64,000 nucleotides of DNA from assembly GCA_003712125.1 (NCBI GenBank), contig RHLF01000001.1:248001-312000 (forward strand), read 5' to 3'. Below, in pieces: positions 43,001 to 52,400 of this stretch (its first letter is position 1; every line of letters starts with the position of its first letter). A program made the translations under genes and the position numbers. The notes below the pieces were generated by a model. That model was given only the letters and a program-made list of their open reading frames with translations, had not been told where the DNA came from and ran no database searches. The stretch comes from Allomuricauda sp. (GTDB lineage: Bacteria > Bacteroidota > Bacteroidia > Flavobacteriales > Flavobacteriaceae).

Positions 43001-45652
43001 TTAAAATTGTTGACCAATGATGAAGTGAGTTTGCCAACCACTTGGGCCCACAGATCCAGGATTCAAGTCAGTATCAAATCCATAACCAAAATCTATACCC
43101 AAGAGACCAAATGCCGGCATAAAAATTCGCAGCCCCACTCCAGCAGATCTCTTTAACTGAAACGGATTAAAGTCCCTAAAATTGTTGAAAGCGTTACCGG
43201 CCTCTAAAAAAGATTGTACATAAATCGAAGCAGAGGGTTTCAAGGTCAGGGGATACCGCAATTCTAGCGAGTACTTATTGTATATGGTACCGCCTTCGCG
43301 CTCCTCTTGCCCGGTGATCGGATTCACACTCAATGGTGTCAACGAGTTGTTGTCATACCCCCTGAGCTGTACCACATCACGACCATCCAAGGTAAAATTG
43401 CCCAAACCATCACCACCAACGAAAAAGCGTTCAAAAGGCACATCGCCAATATCATTATTGTAATTACCCAAAAAGCCAAATTCGGCATTGGTACGCAGCA
43501 CTAATTTTCCAACCAACTGCGTGTACCAATCTCCTCTAAATTTAACCTTGTAATATTCGAGCCACTTAAAGCGTTCCTCCTCGATTTCCTGTAATTCATT
43601 GACCTCTGCGGTAGTTAGCGGTGTACCATCATTGGCAGATGCCGCAATTTCATCACTACGGTCTTTCAGGGCTTTGAAATCTTTGCTCCCGAACAGAGAA
43701 TAAGGCGGCGTGAGTTTGGCCGTGATTTCAAAATTGGATCCGGTTAACGGAAAAATTCTGCTTGGACCTTGCGAACTTCTTGAAATTCCGATCGTGTAGG
43801 TCAACGAATTTGACGTTCCGTTACCAAAATTGAACAGTCCTATATTGTAATCATTGAAATCGTATAATTGATAGCCCAAGGCGTGCGAAAGCGTAAAAAA
43901 GTCATCGGGCCATTGCACTCTTTTGGCCAATCCCGCCGAGACTCCTGTGATGGCGAAACCTCGATCACGGTCAACGTCGATTGAGTTTCTACTTGTCGGA
44001 TCAAACTGAGAGGCAAACTGCTGTGTTCTCGAAAACGACAGGTTGAATCGTACGGGCTTCTTACCTCCGAGCCATGGCTCAGAAAAATTAAGGCTATACA
44101 CCCGAAACGTCCTACTGGCTTGCAATCGAAGGGCAAACGTCTGGCCATCACCCATCGGTACGGGCTTATAGGCCTCCCCATTAAAGATATTCTGCAGCGA
44201 AAAGTTATTGAATGAAAGTCCTAATGTTCCAATAAATCCTCCGCCACCATAGCCACCTTGCAGCTCAATTTGACTCGATCCCGATTCTACCAAACTGTAT
44301 TTAATATCCACTGTTCCGGCGTTGGGATCCGGATTTTGAATGTCGGGCACAATCTGTTCGGCATCGAAAAAACCAAGTTGTCCGAGTTCGCGAATACTTC
44401 GTACAATATTGTCTTTGCTATATTTTTGACCAGGTCGCGTGCGCAGTTCCCTGAAGATTACGTGGTCATTGGTTTTATCGTTGCCCACAACCGTAACATG
44501 GTCCAAAAAGGTTTCTTTTCCCTCAATAATTCGTATTTCAAAATCTATGGTGTCATTCGCGGCAGAAACCTCAACCGGGTTAATGCTTGAAAACAAATAC
44601 CCATTGTTTTGATAGAGGTTGGTTACGTCCTCTGCATCTGGTTTGGAGTCATCTGCAATTCGCTTTTTAAGAAGTACCCCATTATAGGTGTCACCTTGCT
44701 TAATGCCCAATACCCGACTTAAGATTCGGTCACTATAAACAGAATTCCCCACGAAATCAATATCGCCAAAGTAATACTTGTTGCCTTCCTCCACTTTTAG
44801 TTGAAGGGCAATATTGTTGTCGTTCACCTTGATAAGCGTATCGGAAATGATCCGTGCATCGCGGAAACCCTTTTCAGCATAAGCATCGATTAGGGTACCT
44901 TGATCTTCTTCGTAATCGGCTTCTATATATTTTGACTTTTTCCAAAAACGATACAGCTTCTTCTTTTTGGTATTCTTCATCGCTTTTCGCAACTTTTTGT
45001 CACTTAGTTGCTCATTACCTTCGAAAATGATGTCTCGAATCTTGACCTTATCACCCTTTTTTACATTGATGACCATGCTCTGTGAATTGGTTGCCGAGGT
45101 ATCTGTGGCCGTCGCAATCAACACTTTGGCATTAAGGTAGCCTTGTTTGCGGTATTTGTTCTCAAGGTAATTTTTCGTGTTCGCGATAAGACTTTCGGTA
45201 ATCTTCTTGCCCTTCTTTAAATCGGTATCATTGATGATATCGGGAACCTTGCGCTTTTTCACACCATAAACGGTAACTGTTGAGAGCGTTGGGCGTTCAA
45301 GTATATTTAGCTCTAAAAATATTTGATCACCTTCCACCCTTGTATAGTACATGGAAACATCGCTGAAGAGTTCCAAGCCCCATAGTTTTTTAATCACCGC
45401 ACTGATCTCCTCACCGGGAACCGTAATTTTCTGACCTATACGTAGGCCGGTATAGGTTTTTACCGTTTGCTCATTATAACTTTGAAGTCCGGTGACCTCA
45501 AGGCCTCCCAGAATGTACTCCTTCCCATCTTCAAATGAAACATCTTGGGCGAATGCTGTTTGCCCTAGCAAGAAAAGTAAGAGGAGGTATGTTGAGTAAA
45601 GTGTAAGGCGTTTGTTTATGCCGTTAGTTGAGTTGTTCGCTAGTTTTTCCAA
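43001..45652 (-). CDS. bamA: Outer-membrane protein assembly factor
   Basis: 883 residues, longer than the enterobacterial protein (about 810). Signal peptide ending near QTAFAQ, then POTRA domains up to about residue 470 (GLEVTGLQSYNEQTV is the first) and a 16-stranded barrel with VQLRGYDNNSL, the lid-lock-like loop, and a terminal aromatic (IGQQF). It inserts beta-barrel proteins in the outer membrane. Its start overlaps uppS by 29 bases. Confidence 0.95.
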   Translation of the reverse strand: MEKLANNSTNGINKRLTLYSTYLLLLFLLGQTAFAQDVSFEDGKEYILGGLEVTGLQSYNEQTVKTYTGLRIGQKITVPGEEISAVIKKLWGLELFSDVSMYYTRVEGDQIFLELNILERPTLSTVTVYGVKKRKVPDIINDTDLKKGKKITESLIANTKNYLENKYRKQGYLNAKVLIATATDTSATNSQSMVINVKKGDKVKIRDIIFEGNEQLSDKKLRKAMKNTKKKKLYRFWKKSKYIEADYEEDQGTLIDAYAEKGFRDARIISDTLIKVNDNNIALQLKVEEGNKYYFGDIDFVGNSVYSDRILSRVLGIKQGDTYNGVLLKKRIADDSKPDAEDVTNLYQNNGYLFSSINPVEVSAANDTIDFEIRIIEGKETFLDHVTVVGNDKTNDHVIFRELRTRPGQKYSKDNIVRSIRELGQLGFFDAEQIVPDIQNPDPNAGTVDIKYSLVESGSSQIELQGGYGGGGFIGTLGLSFNNFSLQNIFNGEAYKPVPMGDGQTFALRLQASRTFRVYSLNFSEPWLGGKKPVRFNLSFSRTQQFASQFDPTSRNSIDVDRDRGFAITGVSAGLAKRVQWPDDFFTLSHALGYQLYDFNDYNIGLFNFGNGTSNSLTYTIGISRSSQGPSRIFPLTGSNFEITAKLTPPYSLFGSKDFKALKDRSDEIAASANDGTPLTTAEVNELQEIEEERFKWLEYYKVKFRGDWYTQLVGKLVLRTNAEFGFLGNYNNDIGDVPFERFFVGGDGLGNFTLDGRDVVQLRGYDNNSLTPLSVNPITGQEEREGGTIYNKYSLELRYPLTLKPSASIYVQSFLEAGNAFNNFRDFNPFQLKRSAGVGLRIFMPAFGLLGIDFGYGFDTDLNPGSVGPSGWQTHFIIGQQF

Positions 45653-46364
45653 ATCGTCTTTCTCTGTTCTGGTAACTTATTATGGCTTCTACCAAATGAT
45701 GCTCACTAAAATCGGGCCAAAATACGTCAATAAAATATAATTCGGCATATGCAATTTGCCAAAGTAAAAAATTGCTTATCCGGTGTTCACCACTCGTACG
45801 GATAAGCAAGTCTACATCCGGTAAAAAATGCGTGTAAAGATGTGTATTTATAACGGTTTCATCAATTTTTTCAATTGAAATTATGTTATTTTTAACTTTG
45901 GAAGCAATGCCTTTTATGGCTGTTTTGAGCTCTTCCCGTGAACCATAGCTAAGCGCCAAGGTCAATGTCATTCCCGTGTTTTCAGCAGTTTTCGAGATGA
46001 CCTCCTGGAGTTCTTTATGCGCTTTGGCCGGCAGTGATTCGATGGTACCAACGGCCCGCAATCGTATATTGTTCTTGTTTAAGGTCTTCAATTCTTTGCG
46101 CAAGGAAGCCACTAAAAGGCGCATCAAGGTATCGACCTCAAGTTTGGGACGGTTCCAATTCTCGGTTGAGAAGGCATATAAAGTGAGGAAATCTATTCCT
46201 AGTTGAGCGCTATTTTCAACAGTTTTTCGAACCGCTTTGACCCCATTTTCATGACCAAAGACTCTTAATTTACCACGCTGTTTAGCCCAACGGCCATTGC
46301 CGTCCATAATAACGGCTATGTGCTTTGGCAGCTTCGTTTTGTCAATATTTTCGAGGGTATGCAT
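45624..46364 (-). CDS. uppS: Isoprenyl transferase (undecaprenyl diphosphate synthase)
   Basis: 246 residues. HIAVIMDGNGRWAKQRG with the catalytic Asp, FLTLYAFSTENWNRP and DVDLLIRTSGEHRISNFLLW are diagnostic. It makes the C55 lipid carrier for wall synthesis. Three bases after the DUF6089 gene, within the envelope block. Confidence 0.96.
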   Translation of the reverse strand: MHTLENIDKTKLPKHIAVIMDGNGRWAKQRGKLRVFGHENGVKAVRKTVENSAQLGIDFLTLYAFSTENWNRPKLEVDTLMRLLVASLRKELKTLNKNNIRLRAVGTIESLPAKAHKELQEVISKTAENTGMTLTLALSYGSREELKTAIKGIASKVKNNIISIEKIDETVINTHLYTHFLPDVDLLIRTSGEHRISNFLLWQIAYAELYFIDVFWPDFSEHHLVEAIISYQNRERRFGKTSEQLN

Positions 46365-46366
46365 AC

Positions 46367-47050
46367 TTACTCAAAACAGTCTTGGCACGGTTTACGGCCA
46401 AAGGTATAGGTTAGGGTTATTCCTGAAAAAACGTACCAATCGTCACTCAGAATATTACCGAACCTAAACTGTTCAAAGTTAGAACCTTCTGGATTACTTG
46501 CATCCAAATTATCGGTAAAAGTATATCGAGCCCCTATTTCAGCACCCAAAATCAAGAATTGGTTCAGCCTATATTTGGCGCCAACCGTCATTGGAATTGC
46601 AAAACTACCATCTTTTTGGCCATTATTTTGCAATTGTTGGGCATCAAAATAATTAAAATCGTATCTGAAATAGGTAAACCCTGTGTATAGATAGGGTGTG
46701 AAAGCTGGACCCAGCTTGTGTAAATTATACTCTATAAAGTTAAATTCAAGACCGGCAGAGAACTCCATAACAGAATTATCAATACGATATCCCCGTTGCT
46801 GCCTTGAGGTAAAGCTTGATTTCGTATCGTCGGCAGTGAACTGGCCGTAAAATACACTGCCACGCCAGGCGTAGCGTTTGCTCTTGTTCCATTTAAAAAT
46901 GCCGCCAAAGGCAACACCTGAAGGCAGCACGTAGTTTGTTCGGCCAACATCACCAATTGTGTTCAAGCCCCCCGCAAAGGCCCCAATTTCATAGGTTTGC
47001 CCTTGGGCAAGTACCGACATCAACAAAAAGACAACTAAAACTGTCCGCAT
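46367..47050 (-). CDS. DUF6089 family beta-barrel-like exported protein
   Basis: 227 residues from the ATG at 47050 (MRTVLVVFLLMSVLAQGQ), which gives a proper signal peptide. The rest is rich in alternating aromatic/polar strands (FAGGLNTIGDVGR, YLYTGFTYFRYDF, YVFSGITLTYTFG), as in small outer-membrane barrels, and ends in a cysteine-bearing KPCQDCFE. The family is placed at this spot in many flavobacteria; function unknown. Confidence 0.82.
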   Translation of the reverse strand: MRTVLVVFLLMSVLAQGQTYEIGAFAGGLNTIGDVGRTNYVLPSGVAFGGIFKWNKSKRYAWRGSVFYGQFTADDTKSSFTSRQQRGYRIDNSVMEFSAGLEFNFIEYNLHKLGPAFTPYLYTGFTYFRYDFNYFDAQQLQNNGQKDGSFAIPMTVGAKYRLNQFLILGAEIGARYTFTDNLDASNPEGSNFEQFRFGNILSDDWYVFSGITLTYTFGRKPCQDCFE

Positions 47051-47147
47051 AAAATACAAGGGTTGCAATACAATGGTCTGGTCAGCATACCATTTCACCA
47101 TCATAAATGTTCTGTTTGTAAAACAGTTTTTGACAGCTTTTATTGTT

Positions 47148-48041
47148 TCAGGGATTTCTTTGGTCTTGCCCCCATAGCAGTTTGTTTCGGAGGGTCTTTA
47201 AAAAGCTTTCTGAGGTATACTCCACCATTTGAATCGTGAACTTCGATTTTTTTATCAAAATCTCCTTGCCATTGGGTATGGTCGCTATGCGCGAATCAAG
47301 CGAAACCAAGTGGTGTTCTTCGCGACCAGAGACTTTCAAGCGTATTTCGGTGGTATCAGCTATAACCAATGGCCTTGCGTTCAAATTATGTGGGGCTATT
47401 GGGGTGAGCACCAATGACTGCGCAGTTGGCGCAATGACCGGCCCCCCACAACTTAACGAATACCCGGTTGAACCTGTTGGGGTAGAAACGATAAGACCAT
47501 CGGCCCAGTAAGAGGTCAAATACTCATCGTCTAAATACGTTTCTACAGTAATCATAGAGGTCGTATCCTTTCGGCTAACCGTAATTTCATTTAGTGCAAA
47601 ATTCATGGTACCGAATTCCGAGGTATCGGTATCCAAGGAAATTTCGACCAACGAACGTTCTTCAATACGGAAATTGCCAGCCGTGAATTCGGTCACAACC
47701 TTTTTTACATCTTCTTTTTTAAAGGTCGACAAAAAACCCAGCCTCCCCGTATTCACACCAACGATGGGGATGCCCATATCTTGAATGTAGGTCACAGCAC
47801 GCAGCATGGTACCATCACCTCCGAAACTTACAAAGAGGTCGAAGGATCCATCGAGGCCCGAACTTTGGGAAAAGGTAACAGATGGCAAATTTGTCACCGT
47901 TGTGGCCAATAATTCATGAAAGTCTTCTTCGATGTAAATAGTCGCTTGAATTTTATGGAGCTCTTCAAGCAATTGCGTCACATATATTCCATCTTCTTTA
48001 TGGAACGACTGACCGTATATCGCAACCTTCATGCTAGACAT
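47148..48041 (-). CDS. nadK: NAD kinase
   Basis: 297 residues (or 294 from the ATG at 48032). FVSFGGDGTMLRAVTYI is the GGDGT motif, VNTGRLGFLSTF and PTGSTGYSLSCGGPVI follow. It makes NADP from NAD. Overlaps the CBS-domain gene by eight bases. Confidence 0.95.
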   Translation of the reverse strand: MSSMKVAIYGQSFHKEDGIYVTQLLEELHKIQATIYIEEDFHELLATTVTNLPSVTFSQSSGLDGSFDLFVSFGGDGTMLRAVTYIQDMGIPIVGVNTGRLGFLSTFKKEDVKKVVTEFTAGNFRIEERSLVEISLDTDTSEFGTMNFALNEITVSRKDTTSMITVETYLDDEYLTSYWADGLIVSTPTGSTGYSLSCGGPVIAPTAQSLVLTPIAPHNLNARPLVIADTTEIRLKVSGREEHHLVSLDSRIATIPNGKEILIKKSKFTIQMVEYTSESFLKTLRNKLLWGQDQRNP

Positions 48042-48699
48042 TTAAGTATTTGTCCAAATAGTCTGAACGTTGCCGTAGATCCTCTAAAAATTGATCATCG
48101 TTATTGCCAAATAAGATGCTGTAATTGTAGCGGCGAAACGATTGAATGATATCGTTAAGGTTGCCCGAGGCAATTTTCATGGTTAATTGCACAACATCAT
48201 TTTGATTGTCGGTAATAAAGGCGCCCAGCAGTTTGCTGTTATTACTTTCAACAATCTGAGAAACCTCGCTAAAGGAATAATCCTTGATGCCCTTGGCGAC
48301 CACCAAAATGCCCCCTGGTTCCGTAAAAAAGGGGGTGCCAATAAATTCGCCAACAATGTCATTAAGATCGTAGTACCCCTGTATGGTATTTTCTTCACTC
48401 AGAACTGGAAGAAGATTGGCCTCGTTTCGTGCAAAATTCTCTAACACATCAAGCCAAGAAGTGTCTTTGGTGACATGAAAGGTTTCGAAATTATAGCGAA
48501 ATTCCTCAATCTTTTTCTTGGGTTCGAAACACCCGATATCCTTTTCGGCCAATAACCCAATAAAAATGTCACCATCAACCACGGCAATGTGTGAAAATGT
48601 AGTTTCCTCAAAAAACTTGATGACCATTTTCATGGTATCAGACACCTTAAAAAAGGGCAATGTCGTCACTATTTGATTCTGAATGTGCATACCTAACAA
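48034..48699 (-). CDS. CBS-domain protein
   Basis: 221 residues. Two CBS modules cover the first 130 residues (VSDTMKMVIKFFEETTFSHIAV and LDVLENFARNEANLLPVLSE); the rest resembles an ACT-like fold (GAFITDNQNDVVQLTMKI). CBS pairs bind adenine nucleotides, which fits its overlap with nadK, but the role is not known. Divergent from pdxJ. Confidence 0.88.
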   Translation of the reverse strand: MLGMHIQNQIVTTLPFFKVSDTMKMVIKFFEETTFSHIAVVDGDIFIGLLAEKDIGCFEPKKKIEEFRYNFETFHVTKDTSWLDVLENFARNEANLLPVLSEENTIQGYYDLNDIVGEFIGTPFFTEPGGILVVAKGIKDYSFSEVSQIVESNNSKLLGAFITDNQNDVVQLTMKIASGNLNDIIQSFRRYNYSILFGNNDDQFLEDLRQRSDYLDKYLNV

Positions 48700-48748
48700 T
48701 TCCTTCGCAAAATACTAATTTTAAAATGCAAAAGGCATGCCCATTTTG

Positions 48749-48756
48749 TATTTTTG
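48749..48756 (+). promoter_or_regulatory. Possible -7 box of pdxJ
   Basis: TATTTTTG fits TAnnTTTG and lies 17 bases before the pdxJ ATG. Confidence 0.45.
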
Positions 48757-48773
48757 CCAAGCAAAATTGATTC

Positions 48774-49496
48774 ATGGAGCAAACAAAATTGAGTGTCAAC
48801 ATCAATAAACTGGCGACACTTCGAAACTCTCGCGGTGGAAACGTGCCCAATTTGGTGGTTTCGGCCCAAGACATCGAAAGCTTTGGGGCGAATGGCATTA
48901 CCATACATCCTCGTCCTGATGAGCGACACATTCGCTACCAAGATGCGCGAGATTTAAAACAAGTAGTTCGTACCGAGTATAATATTGAGGGCAACCCGAT
49001 TCCCAAGTTTATCGATTTGGTGTTGGAGGTCAAACCCACCCAGGTAACCTTGGTTCCTGATGCCGAAGATGCTCTCACGTCAAATGCGGGATGGGATACC
49101 CTAGCACACCGCGATTTTTTAAAGGAGGTGATCGCCACCTTTAAATCAAATGGCATACGCACTTCTATTTTCGTGGACCCGATTGACAAAATGGTTGAAG
49201 GGGCCGCAGCAACGGGAACAGACCGTATCGAGCTCTACACCGAAAGTTTCGCACAGTCCTTTGCTGAAGGTAATGTAAAGGGAGTGGAACCCTTCACCCA
49301 GGCGGCCAAGATTGCCCATGAAAATGGGTTGGGTATCAACGCAGGGCACGATTTGAACCTCGACAATATCAAATTTTTCAAGGATAACGTGCCAAATTTA
49401 CTGGAGGTTTCCATAGGCCATGCCTTAATATGTGAATCGATCTACCTGGGTATCGAAAATGTAATCAACATGTACCTACACCGCTTAAAACCATGA
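48774..49496 (+). CDS. pdxJ: Pyridoxine 5'-phosphate synthase
   Basis: 240 residues. KLSVNINKLATLRNSRGG, GITIHPRPDERHI, QVTLVPDAEDALTSNAGWD and INAGHDLNLDN are the PdxJ signature. It closes the pyridoxine phosphate ring in the DXP-dependent vitamin B6 pathway. Overlaps the hydrolase gene by four bases (ATGA). Confidence 0.97.
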   Translation: MEQTKLSVNINKLATLRNSRGGNVPNLVVSAQDIESFGANGITIHPRPDERHIRYQDARDLKQVVRTEYNIEGNPIPKFIDLVLEVKPTQVTLVPDAEDALTSNAGWDTLAHRDFLKEVIATFKSNGIRTSIFVDPIDKMVEGAAATGTDRIELYTESFAQSFAEGNVKGVEPFTQAAKIAHENGLGINAGHDLNLDNIKFFKDNVPNLLEVSIGHALICESIYLGIENVINMYLHRLKP

Positions 49497-50263
49497 ATTT
49501 GCTCCATTCAAAAATTGTGGGTGAAGGGAGACCCTTATTGATTTTACATGGTTTTTTAGGAATGTCTGACAACTGGAAAACCCTGGGAAACCGATACGCC
49601 GAAAACAATCTTGAAGTACATCTTATCGACCAACGCAATCACGGCCGGAGTTTTCATTCCGAAGATTTTGATTATGAGTTTATGGCTGATGATGTACGCG
49701 GGTACATGAACCATCACCACATCACCGAAGCGCTGGTCATAGGCCATTCAATGGGTGGAAAAACGGCGATGCAATTGGCCACCTCCTATCCGGATCAGGT
49801 AGCAAAACTTGTGGTCGCTGACATTGCCCCCAAGTATTACCCACCACACCACCAAGAAATCATCAATGCCCTTCTCTCGTTGAATTTCAATGAGATACAT
49901 TCACGTGGGGAGGCTGATAAAGCACTGTCAAAACACCTTTCTGATTTTGGTATCCGTCAATTTTTGTTGAAGAACCTGTATTGGAAAGCTCCGGGTGTAC
50001 TTGGCCTGCGGTTCAATTTGGAGGTGCTTCAGCATAAAATGGAAGAAATCGGCGAATCCATAGCTGCCACATCCGTTTTTGAAAAACCCACCTTATTTCT
50101 GCGGGGTGACCGATCTGAATATATCACACCAATGGATGAGGCAACCATCAAAAAAAACTTTCCCAATGCAGCGGTTGAAACCATTGCAAATGCTGGTCAT
50201 TGGTTGCATGCCGAAAATCCCAATCAGTTTTTTGAAAAAACCATGGCCTTTATAAATCAATAA
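49493..50263 (+). CDS. Alpha/beta hydrolase (YbfF-like esterase)
   Basis: 256 residues, no signal peptide. LLILHGFLGMSDNWKTLG, DQRNHGRSFHS, VIGHSMGGKTAMQLA (Ser) and NAGHWLHAENP (His) resemble acyl-CoA esterase YbfF-like proteins. Translationally coupled to pdxJ. Substrate not known. Confidence 0.87.
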   Translation: MNLLHSKIVGEGRPLLILHGFLGMSDNWKTLGNRYAENNLEVHLIDQRNHGRSFHSEDFDYEFMADDVRGYMNHHHITEALVIGHSMGGKTAMQLATSYPDQVAKLVVADIAPKYYPPHHQEIINALLSLNFNEIHSRGEADKALSKHLSDFGIRQFLLKNLYWKAPGVLGLRFNLEVLQHKMEEIGESIAATSVFEKPTLFLRGDRSEYITPMDEATIKKNFPNAAVETIANAGHWLHAENPNQFFEKTMAFINQ

Positions 50264-50278
50264 AATATGCGCTATTTT

Positions 50279-50294
50279 ATTATGCATGCATAAT
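50279..50294. promoter_or_regulatory. 16-bp palindrome ATTATGCATGCATAAT upstream of the SGNH hydrolase gene
   Basis: Perfect palindrome, identical to the core of the 28-bp palindrome upstream of etfBA. It lies about 100 bases before the SGNH gene start and 29 bases before a near -7 box TAATTTTC (50323-50330). A shared regulator is likely (inference). Confidence 0.6.
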
Positions 50295-50394
50295 TTTTTA
50301 AGCCATTTAATTGTAAGTATGCTAATTTTCACATAGATTTGGAAACATTGGTTTTGCTTAAAAATTAACTTATACTAACTCTAAATATTTCCCT

Positions 50395-51894
50395 ATGAAA
50401 AAGCTATATGCCCTATTGTTTGTTTTTGGGCTATTTCTTGTATCGTGTGAAGAGGATGAACCTATCGTGGATACTACCACTCCACCAGATCCAGTTACCT
50501 ACACCTCAGGCTCGGCAAATTTTTCTAATTACGTATCGCTTGGAAACTCATTAACCGCTGGTTTTTCTGATTTGGCCTTGTTTATTGAAGGCCAAGAAGC
50601 TTCCTTTCCCAATATGTTGGCAGGAAATTTCGCCCTAGCAGGAGGTGGCAATTTCAGCCAGCCATTGATGGCAGATAACCTTGGAGGATTGACATTGGGC
50701 GGCAACCCAATTTCTGGCAACCGTCTTATCCTTTCATTTGCGACTGGGAGTCCATTACCTGTTGCCGTTGGAGGCCAAGGAAGCACCGAAGTTTCCAATG
50801 TACTTTCTGGACCCTTTAACAATATGGGTGTTCCGGGCGCCAAGAGCTATCACTTAGTTGCACCTGGCTACGGAGATGTTGCCGGTGTTGCACTCGGCCT
50901 TGCCAATCCGTATTTTGCCCGTATGGCTTCTTCACCGACGACTACCGTGTTGGGTGATGCTGCCGCTCAGGGTGCTACTTTCTTTTCACTATGGATAGGA
51001 AACAATGATGTTTTGGGCTATGTTACTGCTGGTGGTGCCGGTGTTGACCAGGCCGGAAATATTGACCCGAGCACTTATGGTGGAGCTGATATTTCAGACC
51101 CCAATGTTGTTGCCGGATCTATTGATGCCATATTACAAGCCATGACAGCGAATGGTGCCGATGGGGTGATTGCAAACATTCCAAGTGTGGTTGATATTCC
51201 ATTCTTAAATACAGTACCATATAACCCTGTACCTCTGGACCAGGCCACCGCAGACCTGCTGAATGGTGCCTATGCTGCCTATAATGGAGGTTTGGCGCAA
51301 CTTCAGGGATTGGGATTGATCACTGCAGATGAGTTAGCGCAGCGAACCATTTCGTTCGCGGCCGGAGATTCAAATCCTGTTGTTTTAATTGACGAAGATT
51401 TGACCGATTTGACCGGGTTCAATCCCGCTTTGATCAATATGCGACAATCTACGCCTGATGACAAGTTGGTTTTGACGTCAAGTTCATTCATTGGTACTTT
51501 GGCGAATCCAGCCGACCCCACCTCAATTAACGGTGTGGCCGTACCTTTGGCTGACAATTGGGTCTTAACCCCGCAAGAACAAGCGACCGCTTCAGCAGCT
51601 GTTGCGGCGTACAATCAAGTTATTGCAGGGCTTGCAGCCAGTTACGATATTGCTTTGGTTGATGCCAACAGCTTTTTTGTTGAATTTAATGCTTCCGGAT
51701 TCCCCTTGGCAGATGGCAGTACGGTCACTGCAACTTTTGGTTCAGGAGGGGGCTTTTCGTTAGATGGGGTACACCCATCACCACGAGGCTATGCCATTAT
51801 TACCAACCTTTTTGTTGAAGCTATCAATGGCAAATATGGATCTAATCTACCCGGTGTAAATCCACTTAATTTTACGGGGGTTTATATCGATTAA
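50395..51894 (+). CDS. SGNH/GDSL-family lipoprotein hydrolase
   Basis: 499 residues. Lipoprotein signal MKKLYALLFVFGLFLVS with Cys18. FSNYVSLGNSLTAGFSD is block I with the nucleophile Ser; FFSLWIGNNDVLGYV is block III with Asn; DGVHPSPRGYAII is block V with Asp and His. A lipase/esterase exposed at the envelope. The palindrome shared with etfBA supports a role in fatty-acid use. Ends before a strong terminator. Confidence 0.9.
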   Translation: MKKLYALLFVFGLFLVSCEEDEPIVDTTTPPDPVTYTSGSANFSNYVSLGNSLTAGFSDLALFIEGQEASFPNMLAGNFALAGGGNFSQPLMADNLGGLTLGGNPISGNRLILSFATGSPLPVAVGGQGSTEVSNVLSGPFNNMGVPGAKSYHLVAPGYGDVAGVALGLANPYFARMASSPTTTVLGDAAAQGATFFSLWIGNNDVLGYVTAGGAGVDQAGNIDPSTYGGADISDPNVVAGSIDAILQAMTANGADGVIANIPSVVDIPFLNTVPYNPVPLDQATADLLNGAYAAYNGGLAQLQGLGLITADELAQRTISFAAGDSNPVVLIDEDLTDLTGFNPALINMRQSTPDDKLVLTSSSFIGTLANPADPTSINGVAVPLADNWVLTPQEQATASAAVAAYNQVIAGLAASYDIALVDANSFFVEFNASGFPLADGSTVTATFGSGGGFSLDGVHPSPRGYAIITNLFVEAINGKYGSNLPGVNPLNFTGVYID

Positions 51895-51915
51895 ACTAAG
51901 AAATACACTATTTTT

Positions 51916-51943
51916 AAAGGGCGCAATATGGCGCCCTTTTTTA
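51916..51943 (+). terminator. Terminator after the SGNH hydrolase gene
   Basis: AAAGGGCGC, loop AATATG, GCGCCCTTT plus further T: a perfect 9-bp stem. Confidence 0.92.
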
Positions 51944-51955
51944 ATTTAGAACATC

Positions 51956-52306
51956 ATGAATTTTTTACTTCGCATTCTTTTAAGTGCGGTGGCCGTAATT
52001 ATCTTGGCCTATGTCTTACCCGGTGTTGAAGTCAACACCTTTTTGACCGCAGTACTTGTGGCCGTGGTGCTATCGCTATTGAATTTTTTGGTGAAGCCCA
52101 TACTGGTTATTTTGACCCTGCCGATCACCATCGTCACTTTAGGTTTGTTTTTATTGGTCATCAACGCCTTGATTATTTTGTTGGCAGCCCATTTTATTGA
52201 CGGTTTTCAAGTTGCCAGTGTATGGTGGGCCATTGCTTTCAGCATCTTGCTTTCCTTTTTGCAATCTATTTTGCACTCGATGCTCAAGGAGGACAAAAAG
52301 AAGTAG
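51956..52306 (+). CDS. Phage_holin_4_2-family membrane protein
   Basis: 116 residues with four hydrophobic segments: LLRILLSAVAVIILAYVLPG, FLTAVLVAVVLSLLNFLVKP, LGLFLLVINALIILLAAHFI and WWAIAFSILLSFLQSILH. Despite the family name these short proteins occur in most bacteria outside prophages; the role is unknown. No phage gene is near. Confidence 0.85.
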   Translation: MNFLLRILLSAVAVIILAYVLPGVEVNTFLTAVLVAVVLSLLNFLVKPILVILTLPITIVTLGLFLLVINALIILLAAHFIDGFQVASVWWAIAFSILLSFLQSILHSMLKEDKKK

Positions 52307-52336
52307 TTTCTATTTGGTTATCAAAAACTTAAAAAA

Positions 52337-52367
52337 TTGGTGCGCTAGGTAAAATATGCTACTTTTG
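52337..52367 (+). promoter_or_regulatory. Trigger factor promoter
   Basis: TTG at 52337-52339, 20 bases, TACTTTTG at 52360-52367, a full match to the Bacteroidota pattern, 33 bases before the ATG at 52401. Confidence 0.7.
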
Positions 52368-52400
52368 CGTCCCATTTTTAATAGCTAAAGACGCGTAATA

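Noticed and set aside
51956-52306. Holin-family protein as a sign of a prophage
   Set aside because: No phage structural, integrase or lysis genes are near; this family is widespread as an ordinary chromosomal gene.
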